The notes below the pieces were generated by a model. The model saw only the letters and a list, made by a program, of their open reading frames with translations, searched no databases and was not told where the DNA came from. Both the position numbers and the translations under genes were made by a program. From NCBI GenBank assembly GCA_973895155.1, contig OZ316893.1, positions 7,192,001-7,256,000 on the forward strand: a DNA stretch of 64,000 bases, read 5' to 3'. This document shows positions 47,701-60,210 of this stretch, in pieces. Source of the DNA: Marsupella aquatica (lineage: Eukaryota; Marchantiophyta). Within the stretch, counting starts at the first letter, position 1. The number at the start of each line of letters is the position of its first letter.

Positions 47701-50700
47701 GATAGACAGAGTTCACACAGCTGACTGCAAAACGTTCAACCAAAACTGTAAACAGTAAACTGTAAACTGTACAGTTTGACGGGACAATTTGATAACCCCA
47801 ATCATTCAAACGAAGAATAATTCTTAAGACATTACATCTGTGTCAAAACAATGCTAACAACGCAATTCGCACATGTCTATGTTCAGTCCCTTACAAATGA
47901 GCTAGTGAGATCAAGTTTCCAAAGGTGTGCGGAACCGGCCCAACGAACTGATTTTCGTCCAGTTGAATTCGATTCATGTTGGATAGATTCCCCAGCTCAT
48001 TGGGAATACTTCCCCCAAGCTTGTTGCCACTTAGAGCTCTTCAGTTCAAACATGCAAAACAATGGCATGATTAGTCTTTCACCTGTCATTGAACTGAACT
48101 CCAGATTTAAAATTCTCAGGTCAGCTTTCCCTTCGTTTAATAATGATCGCTCTACAGATCTTTTCCACGACAAGAAAATGAAAATTCGCACTAATTTCAC
48201 ATTACAATGAGAATTTGCGAGTAGTCCCGGAAGGTTTTTGGGTTCTTTAGACATTTGAAGGACAAGACACGTATGTGATGCAAGCAAGGCCCCTCGACTG
48301 CCACTACAAGAAAATTACCATGACTGCCACTACAAGAAAATTACTATGAGCTCAATCCTGTTCAATCTTACAATATTTTGAGATTTGCTAGATTTCCGAA
48401 TGTTGATGGAATTCCCCCTGTCAGCTGATTCCACATGACGTCCCTGGAATTGTACAAACAAGATATATGGCAAAATAAGTGAATATAGATCTTTGCATTT
48501 GATCAGTGCAATTAACTCTATTCGAGAGGTATCCCAGTTAACATCGTTGTGGGAGAGATTGACTTTGACTACCGTGCAGAGGATCCGCATTTCGGTGTTT
48601 CCACTAGTCATTCAATTAGTGCTGGTCTCCGAACAGCGCCAAAAATATATGTAGAAGCGACTCGCTAAACTTGGACAAATCGCATGACATCAAACATAGA
48701 TCATGCGATAACATCGAACAGGACTTCTTATTCAATTGCAAAGAGCATTCTTTCAGAGTCGTATCTCCATTCTCAGTGGAATTCAAGGAGAAAATTCTTG
48801 CCACTCTTATTCATCTGCTTACGACTGTTCACTGTGCGTTTCTTTGGATTCACACCCACGGCACATTCCGATTTTTTGAATCATGAGGTCTTATGTATGC
48901 CTCATCTTTGAATGGGAAACTACTGTCAGTGGAATGAGTTGGTCCACAGCTAAAGCATTGAATAAAAGAAGGAACGAGAAGAGTCTTACAAGGTAGACAA
49001 GTATGTGAGGTTGCCCAGGTCCGGCACCAACTGTCCACTGAGACCCAGTCCAAGCATGCGTCTGTGAAGTGCCACACAAAAGAAGGATGTCAGTCACCTG
49101 AAAACACGGAGGAATCCATATCTTCATACTCATGGTCTGAGACTCATTCCATTATCATCCAATTGCCTTCCCTTCTAGCATTTTCCACAATTCTAGCTAT
49201 TTTGGTTTTCCATGAAATTTTATTTTATTTTTGAAATTTCATTGACATATTCAGGATTGATTTACTGCTTTGTCTTATGGGTTTTCTACTTACTATTTAC
49301 ATTTAAAAAATTAAAATAACATTATTGACTGAATAAAACATATTGTCTTCCATTTTTCACAAATTTTATACAAAAATCAATCACGAATATTTTGGCTTTC
49401 TGACTTGCTTCGGGGAGTGTGGGCATAAGTAGGTCCTACAGTACCGTTTTTTTTTTCAGTGCTAATTTTCGCCAAGACCCTTGACCAAGTTTGGCATACT
49501 TTAGCTATTGTTTATCTAAGTTTATCTAAGTCCTATTAGCTAATTTTCCGCCAAGCCTCAAATACTTTCCCTTAAGTCTAGGGATACCAACCAGTTCAAA
49601 TAAATTTACAAAATACCATAAGAAACGTTTACAGCATCGTCGATCGGTGACACCAGATGATAACCTTGGCGTCCATGTCTATTATAAGAAAAACATTACC
49701 CAGGTGGATGCAAACCACAAAAAAGAACCCTATCTCTATGACGCCTAAAATTTAGCAGCTGTCACTAACTAAAGGGGGGGCTGTGGCCTTTAAATAAAGC
49801 TTTGTCGAAACTTCCGGTCTTCACTCGCACTAAAATATCACGAAGCTTTTTGGCGGACAGATGACTAATCTTGTCATCTTCTTCGCGGGGCATATTCTGC
49901 ATCTGAGGACGTAAAGCGGAGCTGGGTTGCGTACGACAACTTGCCCGTTACTTTACTAATTCTGTCAGTTTGGGCAATTGTTTCTTAGCTCCTTTTCACA
50001 ACGACTGCTATCTTCCTGTCCTGGTCAATTCCTCGTTCAAATCGCCCCAGTCATGATTTGCACATTGGATACATCCTCAACTACTTCAGTTAACACTTAA
50101 CAGGTTGCATCAGCCGTCGCCTCTTACCCTCTGCCCTTGACCAGATCAAAACCAGAGAAGAAGAGTAGAAGAAGAACACACTGCTAGAGAGGCTCTATCT
50201 CAAGTTCTTCATCGGAAACAACGAAGATGTCAACGACGGGCGAGACAACTGTCTTTGACATCTCCTAAACTTCAGCAGCTGTCTATCGGATATGGTGCCG
50301 GATTCATTACGGGAAGTCGTAAATGATCTAATCGAGTACTGTGGTTGGAGCAACAACCAAATTATGACTGGACGATGGTCAGAGTCACTCACAGTTCGGT
50401 GACACGGTTGTAAACTGTGTTGCCAGGCAGCCGGGGAGAAAGCTTGTCGCAGAAAACCCCTGTCCAGTTCATGCAGGGATCGCTCGTTGGGATCCATGAT
50501 TGAAGATTGTTGCTGGGGTCTACAAGTGCTTTTTTGAAGGCAAGTAAGGCTTTCGCTGCACGCACAGAAATCCCACCGCTTCGTTAGTACATTGAGTAAT
50601 AATAACATGAAGGCTTCAATCTAGAAAAGTCCACAGAACCCTAGACCCGAGTATGTCTGCTGAAAAATCCCCCGACTACGTGCTGCCCGGTGCAGTGTAT

Positions 50701-51863
50701 CCATAGCAACGTCCATAATCTATCGAAAGTTGATTAATTCATTCACTGTGACACCTCACGCTTAGAAAAGGTAAGAGCCTGCGTACGGTAGAGTCCTTTG
50801 CATTCACGATAATGGGCACGTCCAAGGTGCCCAACTCTTTTCTCAAATGCACAGACCTGCGAAAGTGCTCATATTCCAGGATCTATCATTGTCTCACTAC
50901 AATCAAAGAGTTTTAAGAATTTCAGTTCGAAGATGTGGAATCAAGGGGCAACTGCACAGAAACGAAACCGGGGCCAAAACATAACGAGATTCAATCCCCT
51001 ACCTTCTAGAACTCTCTACAATCTACTTCCCTTCAAGTTGATATTAATTCTAAAATCTGTGGTTAGAGAATTCCAGTGCTTGACCAAAGCAGCCACGATT
51101 GTGAATCCTGTATCTTCAGTCAATTCTAAGCAGATTCTTGCAAGAAATCGCCCGGTATTCCGCTTGCAAGAAGAAAACCAGGTCGAAGTCAGCCATCTGC
51201 AGAGTACTGTAGCTCATCGCAGTTGCGGGTATTCAGTGCGTCTGGCGTGATTGCGTGCGCATCCTCGCCTGATCAAAGCCGGACATAATTTTCCAGAACT
51301 GAATGCTTCAATCTTCAACCCCATAGGTGGAATCGGTATTTTGTATGATCCCTCGCGCTTCAGGATCTCTTCCTCAAGTCAGTTTCGGAAAGTAATTCGT
51401 GGCAAGAAAATTCCCGAGGCAACTCTTGATTGATGTGATAGATGTTGCATCTCTGGAACTGACCAAGTGTGCCCCTCACCCAGATCTGGGACCGAGCCTC
51501 TACACTGCTTACTAGAAGGAGTCCTAAGGCCACGGCAATTTTTGCATATATACCCATCTCAGTCCCCTCCTTCGCTCTTCAAACAAGTTCTCTCAACGAG
51601 GTTTAGATAGACATTAAACATAGCGTTATGCTGGTCTCATTTTCATGTAGATGCAAACGAATACGAGTCATTCCGTAGCAAATTGTTTGACAACGGAAGA
51701 ACGAAGCTCGGCAAGTGAAAAACTTACTTTCAACCGGGTCTGTGATCGCTGGTCCTCCTTGAGATAGTGCTCCGAACGACTGCAGCGACAAGAGCACAAA
51801 CAGCAAAACAATCCCAATTGTGTTCATCCCCAAGCCTCCCAGCACCTGTGTTGCTCTACTCAT
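41764..51863 (-). CDS. LRR receptor-like kinase, LRR-VIII-1 type (At1g06840-like)
   Basis: Eighteen exons with GT..AG borders and consistent phases: 51863-51728, 50555-50393, 49061-48990, 48443-48372, 48038-47895, 47540-47469, 47288-47217, 46885-46811, 46473-46405, 46192-46127, 45725-45642, 45340-45257, 45151-44715, 44361-44212, 43833-43727, 43585-43085, 42613-42479, 42156-41764. They total 2832 bp, 943 residues. In order: signal peptide (1 to about 35), LRRNT ([17 protein letters not shown]), about ten LRRs (100-365), an ectodomain with [11 protein letters not shown] and [10 protein letters not shown], a transmembrane helix (524-547), a juxtamembrane segment ([14 protein letters not shown]), and a kinase with GRGGYG (603-608), Lys624, HRD (718-720) and DFG (738-740); then a Ser-rich tail ending GSPVSPR. 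All catalytic residues are present, so an active plasma-membrane Ser/Thr kinase is expected. The closest relative I recall is Arabidopsis At1g06840; HPCA1 is in the same subfamily. Ligand unknown. Confidence 0.93.
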
Positions 51864-53587
51864 TGCTCCTCCTCCCCTCGAACCACTGTCTTACACTGCT
51901 ACAGTCGTATAGCACTGCTACGACGAAAGTGAATCCCATCTGCAGCTTGTACTTCCTCCTCAGTCTCCTGCGTCTTCTCTAACTCGATCAGCAAGTCCAT
52001 CGACCCTGGCACTGCTACCTCCTAATTGACACGTTGCCTTTGTTCAACAGAAGCCGACAACTTTTAACCATACACGCTAACAAGAATTGACCCCGTTGAG
52101 GCGTTGTGGTACCCGGCGCGCAGCTCGAGAAAGGTCACCCGGATGAGCTCAACGACTTGGGTCCGATTGGGAAAGACCTGGGTCCAATTTCGTTAGCAAT
52201 AGAACAGGTGGAGATATCTCAGACAACTCATCATTCTCAGAGTCGAAACTCGGTCCTCTTCCCATCATATCATCACCTCGGATCGCCTTGCCTTTCTCCC
52301 AGCTAGCTACTTAGCCATTTCCTTTCCTCTAATCCCCTCACTCGCTCTGATCAGCAAGCGAAAAAAGTCATGCCGCACAAAAACCCTCAAGAGCTGAATG
52401 ACAAAATGACGATTAAGTCCAGGCTCGGGCCATCATTCTTTTTGTCGAAATTTACATGGCCGTCAGCCTAATGGAAAAATTCTTTCTCAGGATCTATACT
52501 TCTGCAGCAGGCTACTTGGCTACGTACTGCTGCGATCATCAAGCGCCTGCACAAGTACCTGAATGATCACTTACGGGGAAACGGACGCCCAATTCTGTCC
52601 ACATTCTGCTGGCTTTTTCCTAGCGCAGGCTGCTGCGGGCTGCGAGGAAAGATCCCGAGTCGCACGCATTGATTACAGGAAAGTTTTATTTCGGAGTGCT
52701 TCGAGCTCGGGAGTCCACCGAGCCATATATATTTATAGAAGCATCATGTCACCAGCTTTTAGGAAATTCCTGCTACAAAAGCAGATTCTCAAATGGGCAT
52801 GAGGAATAACCACACAAAAAAAGGTTCTCTGATGGGTACCTGCATCTTATTATTAGAGAATGAGAAACTGGATGCACGTAGCTGACAAAACGGGGTCCGT
52901 GCAAAGAGTTTCTCACCTCCGTTCGCTGAAAACAAAAAGCCTGGTGGGACCTCTGTGTCTAGGGCCACGAGGACAATAGGAGAGGAGCAAGGGTGGTGGG
53001 GCTTCTTCTGATTTGTTCCTGGATTTGGGGGTTTAATGTGCAGGCTACCATGGATGAGTGCAGCGTGTATAACTGCATTCCATGGGAACTGCAGGGTGAG
53101 CAACTTACTTTGTAAATGCACAAAAACATGTACCTTCTGGAAGTGCTAGTGCCTCTCACTAATACACAAATACATATTAAGGGCATTTTAGTCTATAAGA
53201 GTACAAATCCATTAATCAATTACTGCAACACAAATGTTAGAAGCATTTGTGGATAAGTGCAACAGACAACTACACATTGTAGATTCATGCACTTTGAGTA
53301 TTCAGGGTAGTCCAATGAGTGTGACCTGACAAGACATTTGTGGAAGTGCATAAGGGAAGTGCGTAAGCAATTTCATATGCACTTGTTGGAAAGTGCAACA
53401 GGCACATATAGAGTAGTGCAACATGCACTTAGACATGGTAGACCATTCTATTAATGCCCAAGGGGGGGGGGCCATTGAGAGTCTCTCCATCTAAAACAAG
53501 GAGAGACCAGTTTTATACACTAAAGTTAAAATGCCCCTGTGTCATGACTATAATTAATGGCCTTCTTTTCATTCTTTTAGAGTTTTA
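51864..53587. other. Upstream of receptor kinase; otherwise unassigned
   Basis: The first few hundred bases are CT-rich on plus (cctcctcccctcg) and should hold the 5' UTR and promoter of the kinase. A short repeat (cactgctac at 51894-51902 and 51912-51920) lies just upstream of the start. The remainder to the TIR element contains no supported gene. Confidence 0.4.
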
Positions 53588-54528
53588 GACCACCTCAAGA
53601 GGAGGTCCAAGTTTTTGACCAGAAAACTTGCACACGTCAGCAGAAGATGGGGCCCCCAATGGCCCACTAACGGATTACTAGAATTAATAGAATACCTTAC
53701 TAGAAGCAGCCGCTTGTTCCATTTTGGGGTTGTTTTACAAAAACAAATCCTACATTGTTATATGGCGAATCTTTGTTTCAGTCTTCCTAGTTCATTTTTG
53801 TTTTGTCATTATTTTAATTTTAATTTGGCCTATGAGGGCTGTCTTATTTTTTATTCTATCAGTTTTTAATTTATCTCAGACTCCCTATATGTTTTTGTTA
53901 TTTCAAAATACTTTGTTTTTCTTTTTTGCACTTGTACTCCACAATTCTTAATATATAATTTTGCTTTTCAAAATAATCTTGATGTAATATAATTGTTACT
54001 TGCAGGGCTCGAACCCCCAACCCACACAAGGCCACTACCACTGTGCTACAGTGGTTGTGCTGCACATTAGACTTTCGACCTGATATTTATTGCTTAAATT
54101 ACTTAAATTTATAAATTATATTGGCTTGTACAACGCACGCTGTCCGAGATTGATGAGTCTCTATTTCTTCACAATAAATTCATTTCTATACTGTCTTTAA
54201 TTCAAATGATTACTTTAATAAGCTCAAATACGATATGATAAGATCATTTTTACATCATTTTCAATAAGTTAAAATAGCAAAGTGTTAGAAGGGTGTAGCT
54301 ATATATATACAAGAACTCATTGGGCAGTAGTTCTTTTTTTTCCGGGTTTTTTATATGTGAGATGCAATCCTAGACATTCAAATGTGGAAACAGGCCAGAC
54401 TTCACTGAACATGAACTTGGGGGCACAATTAAGCAAAACAGTTTGGGAGTGGGCCCCTTGTAGGTCCTTGATGTGTACATATTTTATTTGTAAAAAACTT
54501 AGACCTTGTCTTAGTTGAGGTGGTCTTA
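53585..54528. mobile_element. Non-autonomous TIR element 1 (TTA target duplication)
   Basis: The left end gaccacctcaagaggaggtc (53588) is matched inverted at the right end, which finishes ...gaccttgtcttagttgaggtggtc at 54525. Similarity continues inward for about 85 bp (agtttttgacc; cacgtcagcagaagatgggg / tgggccccttgtaggtcctt). TTA flanks both ends (53585-53587, 54526-54528), as in PIF/Harbinger-like elements. No transposase is present. A tRNA-like SINE head is inside. Confidence 0.72.
54000..54062 (-). mobile_element. tRNA-derived SINE head (minus strand)
   Basis: On the minus strand, tgtagcacagtggtagtggc supplies an A-box-like sequence and ggttcgagccc (54016-54006) an exact B-box consensus, about 20 bases further on. 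It is too short and lacks the stems for a functional tRNA. The body of the SINE, if any, would extend toward lower coordinates and is not recognisable. Confidence 0.5.
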
Positions 54529-54693
54529 AAAATGGAGCAATGACTCCTTCGTTGCAAGCAATTGCATTGCTTAACTCCAAAGCTGACACATTTTGACTCA
54601 GGCATTTAACTTTAGTGTATGGGTGGCGGTCAGGTTTGCTTTGGACATTGGACTGAGAGACAATGGAGGGCCCCCATTCTTATAAAGTCCCCC

Positions 54694-56247
54694 TTAGACC
54701 ACCTCAAGACCAGGTCTAAGTTTGTGACCTTGTACACATCAGCAAAAGATGGGGCCCACAACAGGCCTATTGATTTGAATTATGACTAGGCTGGATTATG
54801 GTTTCGCCGGAGTGTGCCACAGGATTGTCCCCAGAGTTCATGTAAAGTGAAATCTGGCCTGTTCACACATTTGAATGGTTAGGATTGTATCTCACACATA
54901 GTGAAAAGCAATGGCCCAGGACAACAGCTTCCCCGAGTTCTTGTAAAACTCCCCTTAATCTACAAGCAGTTGTACTCAATTTTGCCTTGAAACAGCAAGC
55001 AGACCCATCCTAGAGAGGATATACATCTAGTTTACTTTGGAGCATGCATCTATGTAAGGTAGCCACAAGCTTGGCTACAAGGGGATTATACCCAATGATA
55101 AAACCAGGAAGGAGAGAGGGTGGAACCAGGTTAATCCCTACCCAATTGACCTAGTAAGCCAATTGCTTCACAGCAGTTATACGCTTGCTCCTGGTGTTGG
55201 GGGTTTCAGTTACCTCTCTCTTGCCTAATTTGACTCTGGCTGTTTGTCAAGTAAAGCAGTCAGTGACTTCAGCTGCCTATCAACTAAAACATGTCACCAG
55301 CAGACAGATGGATAAATATATTGTATTCTCCAGATGTATTCTAACTACAGCTGGCTGCTCCAGGTAGTGCTCCACCCCGGAAGGCTTAGGGGGGCAAAGA
55401 AGTTATTAACCTCCCACACCTTCAGGACTTGACGGACCGCAAAATTGATTTAGTACTCAACCAGTCCTTTTGAACCGTGGGCTGTCAGAAATACTTAATA
55501 TGTAGTAATACCAAAGCAGTTGATTTTGGGTCTGCAAAGTTGGAACCAATACAAAGCTAGGTAACTATTTCTTCAAATAAGTCAGCAGATGTTCAGTGAA
55601 GTATAGAAGTATCATGCTTATGCAAAACAAACGACTTAGAAAAGTGTCCAGGTGAGGTTTTACAGTTTACGAAAATTTTAATTGTTCAGGACATCGGATT
55701 GAGTGTTGAAGATGTCCAAAAAGCTTGATAAACTCTTGTCAAAAGGTAACTAGAAACAATTTTGCAGCTCAAATATAATTCATTTTTGTATTCCAGCAAA
55801 ATATAAGATTTTATCAAATTAAATGAACATTTTGCAAGTTTTGTGGCGCACGATGCAGCCGAGGCAGAAACTACGTGGACTGCTTCAGTTTTACTGAATT
55901 TTAAGAGTATCTAAAAGCCTATCATCCAAAGTGCGTGGTCAGTTCCTAAATCGATGTTGGGACCCGTCCAAGTCCCGAAGATGCAGAAGGAGCCGGGTTA
56001 TGTACTTCTTTGCTTAGGAGGGCTTTACAAGAAGTAGCCAGCCTCTTTTTGTCCAATTCTAAGATGATGCAATATTGGCCAGTCAAATGTGTGACCAGGC
56101 CAGACTTTACTTTACATGAACTTGGGGCACGATTTGACCATGAAAACCATTACCAATCTTAGTCACCGGCCTGCTATGGGTCCCTTGTGGGTCCCATTTT
56201 CTGCTGTGTGGCCATGTTTTTTGATCACAAACTTGAATGTGGTCTAA
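54694..56247. mobile_element. Non-autonomous TIR element 2, same family
   Basis: Begins ttagaccacctcaagacc (54694) and ends inverted with ...acttgaatgtggtctaa (56247). The inner ends also match: aaatctggcctgttcacacatttgaatg (about 54849, written here in parts) is found inverted in element 1 near 54355-54400 and in this element near 56075-56115. The ends of elements 1 and 2 thus share about 250 bp. The flanks are TTA on the left and TAA on the right, so the TSD is imperfect. No coding region was recognised in the 1.5 kb. Confidence 0.65.
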
Positions 56248-58380
56248 AGAATGCATTGATTGGTCCATTTCTATTCAGGATTGTGTAGGCAGTGGCCATT
56301 TTTGCAAATTGTGTAGGGTGATTCTGTGAACTTTAAATCTTGGGGACCGTGTGATCTACTTTCCAGATCACGCGACAGAAGAAGGACAAGAACGAAGACC
56401 AGAGAAACAGTACAAAACGACCACATTAATGGAAGCCCAGGTAGGATAATGTGCTTAATTCGTAGTCTGTCTGTACGTCAAGACTCGGCGAGTGTAAGAA
56501 CTGGTCATGAAATATTCGGGATCCTTCCATAGTTCCATGCAATCTCTTGTGACGAAGGAAGGGAGCGACCTTTCCTATTTCCCCCAGAGAATGTCAAAGT
56601 CAGGGAGTACAATAGGTTTTGTAATCCTTTTTAATGGAACGCTTCCACCCACCCTTGCCAACTCAAAAAACAATCCATCTCTCTAGCGACTACTGTCGAA
56701 TTGTTCAACTTTGCTCCATGGACAACGGACTAAAGATTCAATCCGTCAACCAGCAATGTTAAGACAGCACGATCTATTGAATTGATTGTTATTGAGAAAA
56801 GCTGTCGCTTGGGTTTGGTTTCCAATAAAGCTTTGGCCACTAAGAAAGGTTACCTAGTAGTCATCAATATATATATCGATCACCATAGCTGCCGCCTGCC
56901 AGGAAAATCCTTGCAAGAAGAATACAAGTATGCGATGAATTCAACAACTACTGTTATTCGTAATTATTAATCCAACCTCCGTTTTAGATAGTCATGGCTA
57001 CCGAATCATGCCCACGGTCCCATAGACTTGCTCGAATCGAAGTGGGCCTGAAAGAAGACGGGTCAAACGTGGCCGCGGGCCTTCAGTGGTCCACACAGTA
57101 GTACTTTGTTATTAGTATAGAAATTGAAATAAAATGATCGACGGCGCTAGGAATTCATTTCCAATCTTTTGCTTGCCTAACATGGGCTTAGTAAGCTTAC
57201 AAAATCTATTTTAGAAACTCACAATTTAACTAGGATAATATATTGGATGGAGGTAGAGAAGCTTTTCATAGAAAGAGTAATTCGATGCTGTGATAGGATC
57301 CCAACGTCTGGACTGGGCTCCTTTTAAATGTTTTCACAACCCTTCAAATGAAGGATTCCGTTGAAGTCAGCCTGTCCAGAAGTCATCATGGGACAATAAA
57401 GATGAAAATGAAAGATAATGGTCATTATCCTGGAAGACCAAAGAGTCAAAAAGGCTACGAGTCCAAAACTCAAAAACTCGAGCTCTATTGATAGACCTAC
57501 ATAGTAAATTGCACAGGAGGGTCACAAAACTTGAGCCCTACACAAAAAACTGCACGGGATATATCAAAGGAAACGGTGCAAGATAGAGTCAAGGGACCCA
57601 AGACTCAAAAGTTAGGACGTAAAAAGATACTACAATAACGAGCAGGGGAACGCTTCTCCTTCAGCCCCCGCTCCTGCAATTGTTTTCCTTCTACTCAGAT
57701 AGTCAGTAATTTTCTCCTTAAAAAACTCCCCATTTTGGTTTAAAGTGATCTGGTACTATCCTGGCTGCAAGGTTCATGGAAGTGGTCCATTAGTCTAAGC
57801 AGATTTCAGTTCAATCTATATCTGCCTTTTTCTTTTATTTTCTAGTAGTCTTTTCTTGTGACTTTGGTATTACTAGGCTGTCGAGTTCCTCAGTCTCTTG
57901 TAGTCGGGTCCAACAAAGTTGCTTTCAGAAGGGTCACCTGTCTCCAGGTTCGGCGTTTTTGCCTTTTGTCACTTTGATAAATATGTCACCTTCTTGCTTC
58001 AAAACCACACACTAAGACATGATCTACTGTTAGTATATAATGCACGTCTATGGGCTCCTCACACGCTTTTGTACCTGCTGAGTCCGAACGAAAACATGGA
58101 AGCATCTGAGGAACCACCAGTCTTTCAAAGACCAAACGGTCTCAGCGACAGGGTCTTCGATTGTACCCAAGTCAAACAGGATCCTCCTCTCGATCGAGAA
58201 CGTTGCGTTGGCGGTTGGCCCGACCCTACCTGCTCGTCGCAATGAATGACCTTCAGCCCTTCAGAGACTACGGTTAGTAGTCTTCCATGCGAGACTTGAT
58301 TACCAGAGCCCAGTTCGGGGTCGAGTTTTCATTTTCCATTTTCCCGTGTCTCCTGTTTTGCTAGTAATATATTCTTGATG
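56248..58380. other. Intergenic, nothing recognised
   Basis: Short frames only; none resembles a protein I know. No repeats of note. Confidence 0.4.
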
Positions 58381-58665
58381 GAAATCAACTCTCCATTGGC
58401 TCTCGCCCCATGCTGTATTTGTCATCCAATGTTTGATTTCCTGGAAACATCTTCACTTCCATTACATTCAACAGAAGTGGGGCAGGATTGGCAGCCCAGG
58501 AAGAGAGTGTTGTTTTGCCAGAATATGTGTGAAATCCATTCTCAATTAGCAAGCGCCGCATGCTGTAGTCGTCATCCATCTCGATCTTGTTCGATTCCTG
58601 GAAAATATTTTCACTTCCATTACATTCAACAGAAGTAGAGTAGGACTGGCGGCCCACAAAGAACG
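58381..58665. repeat. Tandem duplication, period about 150 bp
   Basis: Copies start at 58381 and 58531 with gaaatcMa and share gcatgctgta/ccatgctgta, gtcatcca, gattcctggaaa-like text, cacttccattacattcaaca and gaagt. They are moderately diverged. Confidence 0.85.
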
Positions 58666-58835
58666 AGAACAAGTGTTGACGGTTTTTTTCGCTTATGAGC
58701 AGCAAAGGAACTTAACCAGCCTCCGAAATTTCAACTAAATGGACACTCAAGATTAATTTAGGACTTGACCAGGGGCCCCATAGACGGTAAGCTTTCTGAA
58801 TTTTTTAAGATACAATATATCCAGTCTTTGATGTC

Positions 58836-58925
58836 GGGTCTGCCTTGGTTACACAATTCAACCACTGCTGGGTCTGCGCTGTTACATAGTTCGCCATTGC
58901 TGGGTCTGCGTTGGCTGCTTCACAG
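58836..58925. repeat. Short irregular repeat of gctgggtctgcg
   Basis: gggtctgccttggttac, actgctgggtctgcgctgtt and attgctgggtctgcgttggc follow one another at about 35-bp spacing. This is a local tandem duplication with no coding significance that I can see. Confidence 0.7.
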
Positions 58926-60210
58926 TCACCATGCTTGCTTCAAGGAATACCACCAATGAAACTTATTGGTAAAATCCAATATTTTATTGGCTGTCCAGAT
59001 GGACTTGTTTGAACTGAAAATTAAATTTTTTGGTGTGATCTTGTAAATTCAAATTACCAAAAACTTGTCGGAATTGAAAATTGTAGGTATGATCATTTCA
59101 GTTCAAACCACCTACAGACAAAAACAGACAAAAACAGGTAAAACTTGAAACAACCGCCCAAGTGTAGATTACAATTACAAACTGAGGACTTCAGATTACA
59201 AACTTAGAACTTTAGACGTGGTCCATCACGTAGTGGAGTTCTCTACATAGATAGTCAGTGTCCAATAAGTCTTGAAGATGCAAGAGTTGTTAAGCTCTCT
59301 GTAGCTGTTAAACCCTCTATCGTTGCATGCGGAAATTTGAGTGCAGTCAGCCTATCCGTTAGTGTCCAGCCTAGCTTCCCTTAAAGTCTTGCCTGCGTCT
59401 CTAGCTGTTCATCGAGCATTAATTTCTGCTGGCTAAGTCCTCGACGCCGTTGCGACTTAGTCCAATATATATTATCTTTATTTCATTGCTCAGTCGCCTG
59501 CTTCCAATTGTATTCTCTCACAATTCTTGGTTCTGTATGTGCTTGTAGTCTGTCATATACCTTCTCAGAAATCTAGTACGATCTGCTTTTGCAATACTTG
59601 AATACTTACGTCCCCAAGATCACGTGTACTTTTAGTTTCAACGAGGAAAGCTGAGACCATGTCTGCGGCAATTTTCGCTGGAAATGACAAGTAAGCGTCT
59701 AAGAAATTCACTCGAAGTGGGCTCCAGGAAGGAATAATGAACTTAGACGTAGCATTTTGTTGAGGTGTGGTCCGAAATGATACTGAATTACAGATCAAAA
59801 AGTAGGACACATAAAGTGAAATGGACATTGTTTAAGAGAAGGTCAAGTGAAGAAGGTTTTTGCATGACATCATTGTCTGACCTTGAAAGTCTCCAGTGAT
59901 GATCTTGATGATTTCCATTACTGTTCAGATTCTTAGTTTTCATCTAATCCCTAGCTTTTCAGGTTAATATGTTCGCGTGGTGTTTGTTTTCTCTCCTGAC
60001 TGCTTGCTCCTCTGCTATTCCCGTGCACTTTACATTGCAGGTGCGTCTGACTTGGTCCTTGTTTAGTTTACTTCCAATTAATCTCCACTAGAGAACTCGT
60101 TGAATGTTGGTCACAAACCATTTATAATTGGTCCCGTCTCGTTTCTTGTGTTCTAGCTAGCTCATGTACAGCAGAAGACCATTCAGAATGCTGTTGAGAG
60201 ACACAGACTT
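58926..60210. other. Intergenic with a small inverted repeat
   Basis: gtttgaactgaaa at about 59007-59020 is repeated inverted as tttcagttcaaac near 59096-59109, a possible small foldback. No gene is supported. Confidence 0.45.

Noticed and set aside
48480-48611. Extra LRR exon in the intron between exons 3 and 4 of the kinase
   Set aside because: VNLSHND and LTGIPLE resemble LRR text but lie in different frames, followed by a stop; not needed because the flanking exons align without a gap.
50933-51250. 105-codon plus-strand frame as an antisense gene
   Set aside because: It lies wholly in intron 1 of the receptor kinase, has no known relatives and is of chance length.
54000-54062. Functional tRNA gene on the minus strand
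   Set aside because: The boxes are good but the acceptor and anticodon stems do not pair and the length is too short.
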